DNA of 64,000 bases from positions 124,001 to 188,000 of the forward strand of contig NZ_CBCPJD010000006.1 in the NCBI RefSeq assembly GCF_965118875.1, written 5' to 3'. This stretch comes from Morganella psychrotolerans_C. Lineage in GTDB: Bacteria; Pseudomonadota; Gammaproteobacteria; Enterobacterales; Enterobacteriaceae. A program made the position numbers and the translations under genes. Below the pieces are notes generated by a model. That model searched no databases and was not told the origin of the DNA. It saw nothing but the letters and a program-made list of their open reading frames with translations. Of this stretch, positions 1 through 8,786 are shown one piece after another (position 1 is the first letter of the stretch; every line of letters begins with the position of its first letter).

Positions 1-254
1 ATATAATCACCGGATTGAATGTCATGTGATCCCTGTGACAATGGGGTATTGCCGCTATTTTCATTGAGGCAAAGACCCTTTTTATCCGCTGTTAAACGCC
101 AGTGTACCGGTTTAATGCCGGGGTCCAGTAAAGTGATATCAGTATTAAATGCATCAGATCCTATCACTATGGATGTATTGCCGGAGGGCTGCACTGTAAA
201 ATGTGCCACCGCACCGCGATGCAGACCCGATAAAACAGACAAAGTAACTTTCAT
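1..254 (-). CDS. sctD: T3SS inner-membrane ring protein SctD (YscD/PscD family), 5' part only
   Basis: The frame opens with ATG at 254 and stays open to the window edge, giving 84 residues of the N-terminus. It starts MKVTLSVLSGLHRGA and contains a GSDAFNTDITLLDPGIKPVH stretch. That matches the cytoplasmic forkhead-like domain of YscD/PscD (pattern G-K/L-HRG, then GSD...DI.L.D..I.PVH). SctD forms the outer ring of the inner-membrane base of the injectisome and contacts SctC and SctJ. It begins 27 nt after the sctC stop, so the two are surely co-transcribed, as in yscC-yscD. The single membrane span and periplasmic part lie beyond the window. Confidence 0.85.
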   Translation of the reverse strand, partial: MKVTLSVLSGLHRGAVAHFTVQPSGNTSIVIGSDAFNTDITLLDPGIKPVHWRLTADKKGLCLNENSGNTPLSQGSHDIQSGDY

Positions 255-281
255 AGTATGACAAATAAAAGTAGCATTCTA

Positions 282-1871
282 TTATAACGGCGGGGATGGC
301 TTGCCGTAGTCAATAATCCGTGGCTTGATAATAAACAGCCGGACTGCCTGGCGATCTTGTACTGTTTCACTGCGAAATAGTGCGCCAAGCCAGGGAATAT
401 CACCGAGTAACGGAACCCGTGATTCTGTTTTCCGTTCTTCATCACGGTAAATACCGCCGATCAGCAGTGATTGTCCTAATTCAACCCGCGCAATGGTATC
501 AATAACGGTCCGGCTGATGGTCGGGATAGCATCATTACTGCTATTTCCTGTTTTTTGATTGCCATCCTCAATATGCAGTGTCATATCCAGCAGCGTATTT
601 TTTGTTTCCCGGATAATGCGCGGTGTTAATTGTAAAAGTGTGCCGTAAGTGATGCTTTTTAATTCAGCAACCCGTTCCCCGTTGATTTTGACATAATAGG
701 TTTCATTATGGTCGATCAGTGCCGGGTTATTTTCCAGGGTCAGAATTATCGGGCGTGATACCATCCGGGCATAGCCTTTGCTTTGCAGCAGATGAACATT
801 TGCCAGTAATTGATTCAGACCGGTCTGATTAAGTAATGTACCGATAGCCGAACCCTGCGGTGATAATGTGGATGAAATACTGATTTTTGTATTTCCGCTG
901 CTGAGTGTTCCGCCCCAGTCAATACCGAGGGATTCAGCATTTTGTGTATCCACATCGATAATATATAAAGCAATTTCTATTCGTGATGTAGGAATATCCA
1001 ACTGCCGGATTAATTCTTTATATAAGGTGATTTTTTCCGGTATATCCCGCAGGATAATGGCATTCAGCGTCGGGTCGGCATTTATTACACCCTGAGATGC
1101 ACTTTGTCCTTCGGGCGATTTATAACCGGGCAGATGAACAGGGCCGGAAAGAATACGTGACAAAATAGTGGCAACACCCGGCGCGGTTATCTTACTGTCC
1201 CGGTATTGAATAACCCGGTCCACGGCAGAACTGTATTTGAGCGGAATAATAGCAATAGTTTGTTCCGGGGAACGGCGCTGTTCACTTAATTCATTTTCTT
1301 TGGCATCAATTATCAGCCGGGCTAAATTAATATATGCAGGCGGGCCGGATAGCCGGAGCTGGTCCGGTGTACTGGTTGTCATTTTCCAGCGGTTATCTGC
1401 GATGTCAGTTTCCTGCAACAGTGCTTGTGCCTGTCCGGCTGTGAGCGATTTCAGCCGGATGTTCTGTGTCCGGTTACTGTTTTTTTTACTGACATATAAT
1501 GTATTGTTATAAAAATAGGTTTCCAGGCGGTAAAGGCGGGAGATATTATCCAGGAATTCTGTTGCGGTATCTGCCGTCAGGTGCCCGTTGGCAAAACTGG
1601 TAATATCAGGGCTGATGTCTGACTGAATGTCATTGTTGTCTGCAAAATGTTTCAGCACCTCAGTTAATGGGGTATTGTTTGCAATAAAACTGTAAGGTTC
1701 CTCTGATGTAAAAGAAGCGGCCCGGCAAACAGAAAAAAGCAGGAATATTACTATCCCTGCTAAATAATGCCCTGCCAGATAATATTTTCTCCGTATTAGA
1801 TCAGTACCAGTGCAATATGTCACCACGCAGGCAGATATTTCTCTGATATAACCATTTATGCAAAAATTCAT
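282..1871 (-). CDS. sctC: T3SS outer-membrane secretin SctC (YscC/PscC family)
   Basis: The product is the secretin ring through which the needle crosses the outer membrane. A signal sequence (about residues 36-51, ending VCRA-AS) is followed by N0/N1-type periplasmic modules to about residue 290. A C-terminal secretin domain follows, with the SRVPLLGDIPWLGALFRS motif near residue 500, typical of the family. At 529 residues it is somewhat shorter than YscC/PscC (about 600). The start is uncertain: the only in-frame ATG (1871) overlaps exsD by 71 nt and would put 34 residues before the hydrophobic core. A CTG at 1776-1778, preceded by GGAGA, or the GTGs near 1823-1826 would give a normal signal peptide. 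Expression is probably coupled to exsD. Confidence 0.92.
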   Translation of the reverse strand: MNFCINGYIREISACVVTYCTGTDLIRRKYYLAGHYLAGIVIFLLFSVCRAASFTSEEPYSFIANNTPLTEVLKHFADNNDIQSDISPDITSFANGHLTADTATEFLDNISRLYRLETYFYNNTLYVSKKNSNRTQNIRLKSLTAGQAQALLQETDIADNRWKMTTSTPDQLRLSGPPAYINLARLIIDAKENELSEQRRSPEQTIAIIPLKYSSAVDRVIQYRDSKITAPGVATILSRILSGPVHLPGYKSPEGQSASQGVINADPTLNAIILRDIPEKITLYKELIRQLDIPTSRIEIALYIIDVDTQNAESLGIDWGGTLSSGNTKISISSTLSPQGSAIGTLLNQTGLNQLLANVHLLQSKGYARMVSRPIILTLENNPALIDHNETYYVKINGERVAELKSITYGTLLQLTPRIIRETKNTLLDMTLHIEDGNQKTGNSSNDAIPTISRTVIDTIARVELGQSLLIGGIYRDEERKTESRVPLLGDIPWLGALFRSETVQDRQAVRLFIIKPRIIDYGKPSPPL

Positions 1872-2535
1872 TATTATTATTTTCTTTCAGTAACAGAATG
1901 GAATCAATAACTGTTTGTAACTCTTCCGGAACAGCGGAATGTTGCAGTACATTGTTGTGATAAATAGCCGCACGTAATGCATCATAAAAATCACGCTGAG
2001 TAAACGGAACCGACTGACTTAATTTATCTATATCCATTCTCAGGCGAGACAAATTATTGTTGCAATCAGCTAATTTTTGTTCCATTTGCGTAATCCGGTT
2101 TTCCCCGATCAGTATCACATTTTTTTTATAGAGCATTATCAATGCAGATAACTGATTTCGTGCGGTATTATATTTATGATATTTATTTTTTAATACATTG
2201 ATATCACCATGGTTGTTATTTAACCAGTATTCATAGGTTTCTGTAATCAGCCAATCAATCCAATAGCGTGATTCGGATAATTGGATAGTATCAGCCAGAT
2301 AATCAACCCAATTATCCGGGTGGCGACGTATGGATTCTCTTATTATGGTTAAGTCATGATACCTGAAAGGTATATTCCATTTTTTCTTTCGCTTGAACCA
2401 CGGTGTTTCTTTTAATTTATCTGTGTTTTTACGACAAATATATTTTGATAATAAATAGTTTTCATCGTATAGTTCATCAAATGTATGAATTTCATTATCG
2501 GACAAAAATACAGTATCTTTAGTTTTATTAAGCAT
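1801..2535 (-). CDS. exsD: ExsD-like anti-activator of T3SS transcription
   Basis: 244 residues, between exsA and sctC, exactly where exsD sits in Pseudomonas aeruginosa. Recalled ExsD ends with a WLHERNLC...YW pattern; this protein ends WLYQRNICLRGDILHWY. The central RYWIDWLITETYEYW segment also resembles the ExsD SMIDWVLLPVYGWW region, and a coiled-coil-like stretch covers about residues 135-170. In Pseudomonas and Vibrio ExsD binds ExsA and blocks DNA binding until ExsC titrates it away when secretion opens. Overall identity is low and the gene is AT-rich compared with its neighbours. An exsC/exsE pair is not visible here, so the full four-protein switch is inferred only. Confidence 0.8.
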   Translation of the reverse strand: MLNKTKDTVFLSDNEIHTFDELYDENYLLSKYICRKNTDKLKETPWFKRKKKWNIPFRYHDLTIIRESIRRHPDNWVDYLADTIQLSESRYWIDWLITETYEYWLNNNHGDINVLKNKYHKYNTARNQLSALIMLYKKNVILIGENRITQMEQKLADCNNNLSRLRMDIDKLSQSVPFTQRDFYDALRAAIYHNNVLQHSAVPEELQTVIDSILLLKENNNNEFLHKWLYQRNICLRGDILHWY

Positions 2536-2634
2536 AATTCCCTCTGGTTAAATATAAAGTACATCAAAAGGGTAGCCTAGCAGAACTATTACTATATTAG
2601 TGTGATTTTTATTTTACCTTTTTATCACTATTCG

Positions 2635-3459
2635 TCAGATAACATGATTAGATCTGGTTTTACTTGGTGTAAACCCGAAGCGTTTACGGTAACTCTGTGT
2701 AAAATAGGATTGGCTTGAAAATCCGGCTTCCATTGAGATATCCACAATACTCATCTGTGTGTTAAGTAATAACTGATGAGAAAATAAAAGTCGGCGTTCG
2801 CTTATCCATGCGCGTGGAGATGTACCGTAAACTGAGCCGAACAACTCTTTAAATGTTGTCAGTCCCATCCCGAATTCTTTGGAAAACTCATTTAACTTCC
2901 AGTCATTAAGGTAGTTTTTTTCCATGAATGTCTGTAAGCGCTCAGCCTGGCGATTACTTAATTGGCGTAATACGGACATCAACCGTATTCCCTGGTCACT
3001 GAGTGCAACAATGAGTAATAGCTCTTCCAGCTTTAATTTCATTAGTGCAGGGGGTGTATTATTCTTATGGGCATTATATAGCCCTGTAATACTCTCTTCC
3101 ATCATATCTGAATGTGAAAAACAGATAATACCGGATGTTGGTTCTGAGATCCGCTGTAAATGACTCAGTGTATCAGAGAACCGCTGAAGAAAATCGCGTA
3201 AAAAATTACTGCTGAGAGGTATCCATAATAAACAAATCTGGCCGGATATATGCTGATAAGCATAGCTTCCCTGATTTGAGAAGATAACCTCATTCATGTT
3301 CAACGTGAACGAATTTGTGCAGTCCTGCCATTTCATTGATCCGGAAATAAGGATGTATAATCCCTTTTCCTGTTGCTCAATAATATTGAAGTCTGATGAA
3401 TCAATAATAACAGGCTGTATGTTGATAGTATTACTATCGGGTAAAGTATATAAATTCAT
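2635..3459 (-). CDS. exsA: ExsA/LcrF-type AraC-family master activator of T3SS
   Basis: Starting at the ATG at 3459 (AGAG six bases upstream) gives 274 residues, close to ExsA (278). An upstream ATG at 3621 would add 54 residues with no family counterpart. The C-terminal ~110 residues are a two-helix-turn-helix AraC domain nearly identical in places to recalled ExsA: LMSVLRQLSN, FMEKNYLN, FGMGLTTFKELFGSVYG, SPRAWISERR and SIVDISMEAGFSSQSYFTQS. The N-terminal domain (LWIPLSSNFLRDF, GIICF) also aligns and is where ExsD acts in Pseudomonas. It should activate all the T3SS promoters in this island. It runs leftward towards exsD and sctC. Confidence 0.95.
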   Translation of the reverse strand: MNLYTLPDSNTINIQPVIIDSSDFNIIEQQEKGLYILISGSMKWQDCTNSFTLNMNEVIFSNQGSYAYQHISGQICLLWIPLSSNFLRDFLQRFSDTLSHLQRISEPTSGIICFSHSDMMEESITGLYNAHKNNTPPALMKLKLEELLLIVALSDQGIRLMSVLRQLSNRQAERLQTFMEKNYLNDWKLNEFSKEFGMGLTTFKELFGSVYGTSPRAWISERRLLFSHQLLLNTQMSIVDISMEAGFSSQSYFTQSYRKRFGFTPSKTRSNHVI

Positions 3460-3881
3460 AGGCATCTCTGAGTGAAAAATGCTGTGTAATAAAATAAGAG
3501 GAACAGATTCAATCCATTCAATATAGATAATTATATAGCTAATCACGATGCTTTCTACTTTTATAGGTAAATTTATGGCATTAGTGGCTTTATTTATGGC
3601 TTTGGTTGGTTCTTTATTCACATGGTGAATAAATTAAGTCATAATCAGATGATTAATTAATCATTAATTAGGTAAATGTGTTAATTGGTTTTTGCAAGAC
3701 AGTTACTGCTTCAACGTTATTAAAACAAAAAAATAAACATAAGTGCGCTGTTTTTAACAAAACACAAGGAATTAGCAGGTTAGAAATGATTTAAATAAAA
3801 ATACCGTAAGTTTTATGAATGAATTCTTATGTATTGTATTTATTACCTCATTAAATGTTACATTATTGTTTTTATTTACAA
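3460..3881. other. AT-rich interval between sctU and exsA
   Basis: About 420 nt lie between the end of sctU and the chosen start of exsA; 162 nt of these belong to a longer but unlikely exsA reading frame. It is strongly AT-rich and must hold the exsA promoter on the minus strand. A run reading TTAAAAACAGCGCAC on the minus strand (about 3747-3761) resembles part of an ExsA A-box, but the downstream half does not fit well. No convincing gene or terminator for the sctN-U transcript was recognised. Confidence 0.4.
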
Positions 3882-4961
3882 CTAATTGTTGTAGTGACAA
3901 TCTGTGAATTCGGCTTTATCTTTATCGCTTTTTTCCAGCCAATACAGAATTTCTGCTATTAATTCCAGGGTCGCGGGGGGAACGGCACTGCCGGTATGAC
4001 CAAAACGATAAAGATAACGGGCCAGATATTTTTTTTCTATGAGGGGGATACCTTCCTCACGGGCTATCCGGCGGATAGTGAGAGCAATATCATTCTGTTC
4101 TTTAAAGGTAATGACGGGTAGTGGAGTTTTCTCTTCGCGGTAGTCAATGCCAACGGCATAGTGGGTTGGATTGACAACAATACACCGGGATTTTTTGACC
4201 GTAGTTCGCATATCCTGCTGCTGTATCTCTTTATGAATTTGCCTGCGTTTGCTTTTTATCTCACTGTTTCCTTCAGATTCCTTATATTCATTTTTAATCT
4301 CTTCCTGTGACATCATCATTTTCTTACGGTGTCCGTACAGCGAAATAACAAAATCTGTCAGGACAATGATGAGCAGTCCGGTGAAAAAAAGATAAAGCAA
4401 TATCATCCCTATATGATGGGCGACAACAAGATTCTCGTGAATGTTAACGGTAATCAGCCGGCTGAATGCCGGATAATGATAGAGCAGAACCCGGAAAAGC
4501 AGTACAGCCAGTAAACTTACTTTAATAACTGATTTAATAAACTCCCACACATTATTCAGAGATATGATTTTTTTAATACCTTTATGTGGTGAGATATTAC
4601 TGATATCAACTTTCAGTGCAGATATATTCATCAGCAAACCAAACTGAATAACATGGCTGATAATAATCCCTGCTATAAATATCGCGGCGAGAAAAAGTAA
4701 CGGATATAGTAATTCCTGAACAAACAGGGTGGCAGTATGAGAGATAACAAAAGTAAATGACCCGGTAACGGACTGTTCAAGTACATATTGTAACAGTACA
4801 TAAAAACCGGCATACAATTGAGGTGCAAAAAATATCAGACCGGTAATTTGACACAATGAGGTCAGAAAAAGCAGTAATTCGCGGCTTTTAAAAACCATTC
4901 CCTGCTTGCGGTTATCACGGCGTTTTTTAGTGGTGGGTTGTTCAGTTTTTTCTCCGCTCAT
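3882..4961 (-). CDS. sctU: T3SS export gate/substrate switch protein SctU (YscU family)
   Basis: SctU is the inner-membrane switch that moves export from needle subunits to translocators after self-cleavage. The chosen start (ATG 4961) gives the family-typical opening MSGEKTEQPT and 359 residues; an ATG at 5003 would overlap sctT. Four hydrophobic segments fill roughly residues 30-210. A cytoplasmic C-domain carries the autocleavage motif NPTH at about 264-267, at the same place as in YscU (263). No clear Shine-Dalgarno sequence precedes it, so translation is probably coupled to sctT, which ends 13 nt upstream. It is the last gene of the minus-strand block. Confidence 0.96.
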   Translation of the reverse strand: MSGEKTEQPTTKKRRDNRKQGMVFKSRELLLFLTSLCQITGLIFFAPQLYAGFYVLLQYVLEQSVTGSFTFVISHTATLFVQELLYPLLFLAAIFIAGIIISHVIQFGLLMNISALKVDISNISPHKGIKKIISLNNVWEFIKSVIKVSLLAVLLFRVLLYHYPAFSRLITVNIHENLVVAHHIGMILLYLFFTGLLIIVLTDFVISLYGHRKKMMMSQEEIKNEYKESEGNSEIKSKRRQIHKEIQQQDMRTTVKKSRCIVVNPTHYAVGIDYREEKTPLPVITFKEQNDIALTIRRIAREEGIPLIEKKYLARYLYRFGHTGSAVPPATLELIAEILYWLEKSDKDKAEFTDCHYNN

Positions 4962-4974
4962 TGTTTTTTTAAAT

Positions 4975-5760
4975 TCATAATAGTGGAAAATTGAGAGCGG
5001 CAATGAGTGTGAATGTTTGTTTTATCAACGCCGTCAGCGGGTCATTCGCTATCATTACATAGCCGGTTGCGAAAAAGAGTGCGACAGCGGATTTTACCGG
5101 CATCGCAATCACAAAAACATTTAATGCCGGTGCGAATTTATTGACGAAAGCCAGCGCAATTTCAGTCAGATACATGGGAATGATCAGCGGAAGAGCAAAA
5201 TTGATAACGGCGTGGCTGTACAGTGTGATTAATCCAAAAAATAATGAAATAAGCGTGGACGGAAATATAAATTGTGAATTGAAAACCGGAAACCAGATAA
5301 ATCCGTGTAAAAATAAAGCAATTAACTGAAAAAATAAGCCGGACGTCAGATAAAACAGGATCAGATACTGAGAGAAGAAAATTCCGGTCAGAGATGCCTG
5401 CTGACCGGAAAGCGGATTCAGTATATTGCCGGTGGTTGCCCCGCGTTGCTGATCAATACATTGTCCCGCCGCCTCCATTGCCCAAAAGGGAATGACAGTA
5501 ATGATACCAAATAACAATCCGGTAAAAAATTCTTTGATAATAATGAAGAAAAAAAACCATGTACTCATTTCGGGTAAGGGTGCCGGCAGATGCTGCCTGA
5601 TAAGAAATCCCAGCGATAATACAATGGCATGATTGATGAGGCGGTGCCCGAACAGCGATTTATTCATCATCGGCAGTAGTAAAAAAAAACCATACAGCCT
5701 GGGCAGCGCCAGAAAGAGTGACACAAAAAACGGATAAATAAGGTCAGTGAATACCATCAT
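4975..5760 (-). CDS. sctT: T3SS export apparatus membrane protein SctT (YscT family)
   Basis: This is a 261-residue polytopic inner-membrane protein of the FliR/SctT family, part of the R5-S4-T1 core that starts the export channel. Hydrophobic helices run through most of the sequence. The conserved GxxxDxQRG-type segment appears as QCIDQQRGATTGNILNP near residues 97-113, followed by the SGQQASLTGIFFSQ stretch seen in YscT/SpaR. Its start overlaps the sctS stop by 4 nt. Order, spacing and overlap fit the universal sctRSTU arrangement. Confidence 0.95.
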   Translation of the reverse strand: MMVFTDLIYPFFVSLFLALPRLYGFFLLLPMMNKSLFGHRLINHAIVLSLGFLIRQHLPAPLPEMSTWFFFFIIIKEFFTGLLFGIITVIPFWAMEAAGQCIDQQRGATTGNILNPLSGQQASLTGIFFSQYLILFYLTSGLFFQLIALFLHGFIWFPVFNSQFIFPSTLISLFFGLITLYSHAVINFALPLIIPMYLTEIALAFVNKFAPALNVFVIAMPVKSAVALFFATGYVMIANDPLTALIKQTFTLIAALNFPLL

Positions 5761-6011
5761 AGCAGTGCAAATATCTGATTAAAAAATATCAGCAATTGCT
5801 GCCCTGACCAGCTCAGTGTCATAAACAAGGTTATAATCACAGCGGTGAGTTTACAGAGAAAACCCAGTGTTTGTTCCTGAATCTGTGTAATAGCCTGCAC
5901 AATTGCCACGAGTACCCCGACGATAGTGGCAGCCAGAATTGTCGGTAGTGACAGAATAAAAATCAGCCAGAGCATTTTCCCGGCATAGAAAAGCAGTTGT
6001 GGATCCATCAT
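5757..6011 (-). CDS. sctS: T3SS export apparatus membrane protein SctS (YscS family)
   Basis: 84 residues with two hydrophobic hairpin helices (about 14-38 and 50-70) and the family signature QAITQIQEQTLGF between them. SctS is the small FliQ-like subunit, four copies of which wrap the SctR5T1 assembly. Its ATG overlaps the sctR stop by one base (TGATG), and a second ATG follows at once. Length is normal for the family (about 88). Confidence 0.95.
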   Translation of the reverse strand: MMDPQLLFYAGKMLWLIFILSLPTILAATIVGVLVAIVQAITQIQEQTLGFLCKLTAVIITLFMTLSWSGQQLLIFFNQIFALL

Positions 6012-6658
6012 CAGAAGTGGTAGCTGAAAAGCAGAGCACGGATTAGTTTTTCCCAGCCATTAATCATTATAAATAAGAGTAATTTTAAGGGGAGGGATAT
6101 TGTCATCGGGGATACCATCATCATTCCCATCGCCAGTAAAATATTTGAGATAATAAAATCGATGGCGAGAAATGGCAGATACAGTAAGAAACCGATTTTA
6201 AATGCACTGATGAGCTCACTGAGTGTAAATGAAGGCAACAGAATATAGAACGGAGGGTTATCCTGTGCGGGATGATATTTCTCCGGCCAGATAGTCTGGA
6301 TGGTTTGCTGAAAAAATTGCCGGCTCTCCGGCGCTGTATTTTTTATTAAGAACCGGCTATATATTTCACCTGCCCGCATAACGGTGTCTGCAAGGTAAAT
6401 GGGGTCACCGGACAGTTTTTCAGTATCTATAATTTCTTTAATATCAAACAGTGTCGGTCCCATGACAAATAATGTCAGGATCAGCGCAAAAGAATGCATA
6501 GTGAGGTTAGAGGGAATTTGCTGAATACCAATCGCATTACGAAGAAGTGAGAGTACAATCCCTATTTTTATAAATGCAGTGCCGGTCACGATAATAACGG
6601 GTATAAAAGAAATAAATGCCAGAAGAGCAATCAAAAATATAGGATCAGATAAATTCAT
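6011..6658 (-). CDS. sctR: T3SS export apparatus membrane protein SctR (YscR family)
   Basis: 215-residue FliP-family protein, the pentameric core of the export gate. The sequence shows the first-helix FIPVIIVTGTAFIKIGIVLSLLRNAIG region and a conserved QIPSN. A periplasmic loop follows, then FLLYLPFLAIDFIISNILLAMGMMMVSP, all typical of YscR/SpaP. It overlaps sctQ by 4 nt and sctS by 1 nt, so it lies in a tightly coupled operon. Confidence 0.96.
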   Translation of the reverse strand: MNLSDPIFLIALLAFISFIPVIIVTGTAFIKIGIVLSLLRNAIGIQQIPSNLTMHSFALILTLFVMGPTLFDIKEIIDTEKLSGDPIYLADTVMRAGEIYSRFLIKNTAPESRQFFQQTIQTIWPEKYHPAQDNPPFYILLPSFTLSELISAFKIGFLLYLPFLAIDFIISNILLAMGMMMVSPMTISLPLKLLLFIMINGWEKLIRALLFSYHF

Positions 6659-7560
6659 GAGCCGGTGCCGGGAGCGGCCTGTAAGCCGGTGAATTCTTTT
6701 ATCTGGACCGCCAGTCGTTGTTGAAAAGAGACAAGTATGCCATTGGCAATATGCGTTTCATCACAAAAAACACGGATGTAATTTGTTGTTTTATCAGTTA
6801 ATTCAATTAACGAATCCGTTTTCATTCCGGCGAGTTCAGCCAGGCTTATCTCCGTTTCAGCCAGCTCAAAATAAAGTCTGCCTTTCAGCGGTAATAATGA
6901 TTTATGGTGCCGGGAGAGCGTTGTCATTTTTCGGATAGCCACCTTATTTGAAAGCTGTATACCTGCTGCAACAGAGTAGTGCCGATAATATACTGAAACC
7001 GCGCCGTTATTATCTGCCAGCGGACTGATTATCAGGTCATCAGCGTGTAATGTCAGTATCTCACTGTAGGTAAGATAAAAAGCGGGAGAGCAAAGGCGAA
7101 TTTTAATGGGTATTTGAGCTATAGAGTCAGGAATGGATTTAAGGTGTGAATGAATCAGTGAAATATCAGAGAAAATAAAAATAGCACCGGAGTAAATAAC
7201 AGAGGCGCCGGTAATTTCCTGTTCTTCTTTTGTTATTTTCCGGATAGATAGCCCGGCTGAAAATGTGTTTAGCCATGAGGATACTAACGCAATCAGTATT
7301 TCATCCGGCAGCAGACGGATATCCGTACCTGATAATGTATCCTCCAGTAAAATAGCCATATCAGCATAAGAGCAATAAATAAACCCGCTATGTCCCTGCC
7401 GGCTGACAGCCAGTGTCAGTTCGGTTGTTTGTGTCTGATAACAAACGTCTGCGTTCTTTGTCCCGGCGTTATAGTGAGTCTGATAATGTTCCCGCAGGTG
7501 GATGGCAGCAATATCCTGTTCACTGAGAATGATGACCGGGCAGCTCAGCTTGTTAGTCAT
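6655..7560 (-). CDS. sctQ: T3SS cytoplasmic sorting-platform protein SctQ (YscQ/PscQ family)
   Basis: 301 residues, in the position of yscQ between the ruler and sctR. The N-terminal two thirds diverge, as usual in this family. The C-terminal ~80 residues form a SpoA/FliN-like domain: GRLYFELAETEISLAELAGMK, then IELTDKTTNYIRVFCDETHIANGILV near residues 225-285. SctQ builds the pods of the sorting platform that load chaperoned substrates onto the SctN ATPase. In YscQ a second internal start makes a separate C-terminal product; whether that occurs here cannot be seen. It follows sctP directly without a gap. Confidence 0.85.
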   Translation of the reverse strand: MTNKLSCPVIILSEQDIAAIHLREHYQTHYNAGTKNADVCYQTQTTELTLAVSRQGHSGFIYCSYADMAILLEDTLSGTDIRLLPDEILIALVSSWLNTFSAGLSIRKITKEEQEITGASVIYSGAIFIFSDISLIHSHLKSIPDSIAQIPIKIRLCSPAFYLTYSEILTLHADDLIISPLADNNGAVSVYYRHYSVAAGIQLSNKVAIRKMTTLSRHHKSLLPLKGRLYFELAETEISLAELAGMKTDSLIELTDKTTNYIRVFCDETHIANGILVSFQQRLAVQIKEFTGLQAAPGTGS

Positions 7561-8406
7561 TTATTTGCGCCTTACGGAGGCGGGTGATCCGGACGTATTG
7601 CCTGTCAGCGTTATCGTCACGGGTTGCGGAATTTTTTGCGCCAGTCGTTCCTGTAACTGAGGAAGGCAGGACTGAAGAAAAGCCTGTCCGCCGGTCGGAC
7701 ACTGAATGTGTATATGCAATCCGTCAGGCCGGCTGCGGATAGTGAAATTAATCTCACCCAGTGCCGGGAAGGTTGCGTTGCAGGTGCTCAGTGTTTCTGT
7801 TGACCGGGAAATATGGGAGATCCGGGTTACCAGTGTTTCACTGATACGGGTAATAACATCTGCCTGTTTGATGTGAAGATGGGTTGTGACCCTTGTGGTG
7901 TCAGCCGGAAACGCCGTATCAGCAGGGATATCTGTAATATTGTCTCTGTGGTGATGAGTTTTTTCTGTTGTATCACGCCGGGCAATACATTGAGCAGTGA
8001 TATTTTGGATCAAGCGCAGTTCTTGTTTGTCCGGGATTTTACTGAATCCGGATCTCGCGGTTTTGTTTTGTGATTCATGCTCTTTTTTGCCTGTGTTACC
8101 GGCAGTATCCGGTACTGTTTTCGCTTTTGATGTTGTATTACCGCTCTGTTTTATGTCAGATAAAACGTGAGTCGGTAATAAAAATGCCGGAGATTTTTTC
8201 GGCACAGTGGGTTGGGGCAATTTTTCAGATAATAATGGTGTTTTTCCGTTCCGCATTACCGATAAAAACAGCCGGACTTCGGCAGTCGTTGCTGTCACTG
8301 TGCCGGGTATCCGCGCTGCCGGTTTCAGGGCGGGTGAGAGAAGCGTGCCGGCGGATGGCATCACGAATGGCATAAATGATAAAAAATGCGCCATCAGGGA
8401 AAACAC
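7561..8406 (-). CDS. sctP: probable T3SS needle-length regulator SctP (YscP/PscP position)
   Basis: 281 residues. Similarity to known rulers is weak, but the place between sctO and sctQ is that of yscP/pscP. The first ~190 residues are rich in Ser, Thr, Lys and Ala, with low complexity that suggests an extended chain as in rulers. The last ~90 (EINFTIRSRPDGLHIHIQCPT, then LPQLQERLAQ and VTITLTG) resemble the globular FliK/YscP C-terminal substrate-specificity domain that acts on SctU. It overlaps sctO by 13 nt. The assignment rests mostly on position and C-domain pattern. Confidence 0.75.
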   Translation of the reverse strand: MFSLMAHFLSFMPFVMPSAGTLLSPALKPAARIPGTVTATTAEVRLFLSVMRNGKTPLLSEKLPQPTVPKKSPAFLLPTHVLSDIKQSGNTTSKAKTVPDTAGNTGKKEHESQNKTARSGFSKIPDKQELRLIQNITAQCIARRDTTEKTHHHRDNITDIPADTAFPADTTRVTTHLHIKQADVITRISETLVTRISHISRSTETLSTCNATFPALGEINFTIRSRPDGLHIHIQCPTGGQAFLQSCLPQLQERLAQKIPQPVTITLTGNTSGSPASVRRK

Positions 8407-8786
8407 CGGAAAATATGTTGTTGTTTCACATCAATTTGTTTCAGGCGGCGCTGATGAACGTGCAGATGTATCTGCGCGGCTTCTGTTATCTGCGCATGTT
8501 CCCGGAGTGCACTTTCAGCACGCTCTTTATCGGTATTCAGGTCACTTAACTGCTGACAGAGAGTATTCAGCCGGCAGGCCGGTGTGTCCGCTGTAATGCT
8601 GAAATGAGCCGTGATTGCGCAGTGGCTCAGGAGCAGTGCCGCTTTATGCTGCTCCAGCTCTGCCTGCTGACTGCCCAACTGTTGCAGGGCTTTGCGTGCG
8701 GCAGTCAGCTGAGCTTCTGTCTGTTCCGACTGATGCCGGTAATAGCGCAGAATACGGGCGTGTTTGCGGTTAACTGCTCCGGTCAT
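8394..8786 (-). CDS. sctO: T3SS stalk protein SctO (YscO/PscO family)
   Basis: 130 residues made almost entirely of two long charged amphipathic helices (about 8-60 and 65-120), with many Gln, Glu, Ala and Leu, as in YscO/FliJ. SctO is the coiled-coil stalk that sits in the SctN ATPase hexamer and links it to SctV. It overlaps sctN by 4 nt (ATGA) and sctP by 13 nt. Identification is by gene order and coiled-coil character, since SctO sequences are poorly conserved. Confidence 0.82.
   Translation of the reverse strand: MTGAVNRKHARILRYYRHQSEQTEAQLTAARKALQQLGSQQAELEQHKAALLLSHCAITAHFSITADTPACRLNTLCQQLSDLNTDKERAESALREHAQITEAAQIHLHVHQRRLKQIDVKQQHIFRCFP

Noticed and set aside
19..261. Plus-strand frame at the window start
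   Set aside because: It is antisense to the sctD 5' end, whose protein pattern is clear.
3740..3765. ExsA site upstream of exsA
   Set aside because: The A-run AAAAAC is present but the GnC and TGA parts of the consensus do not line up.
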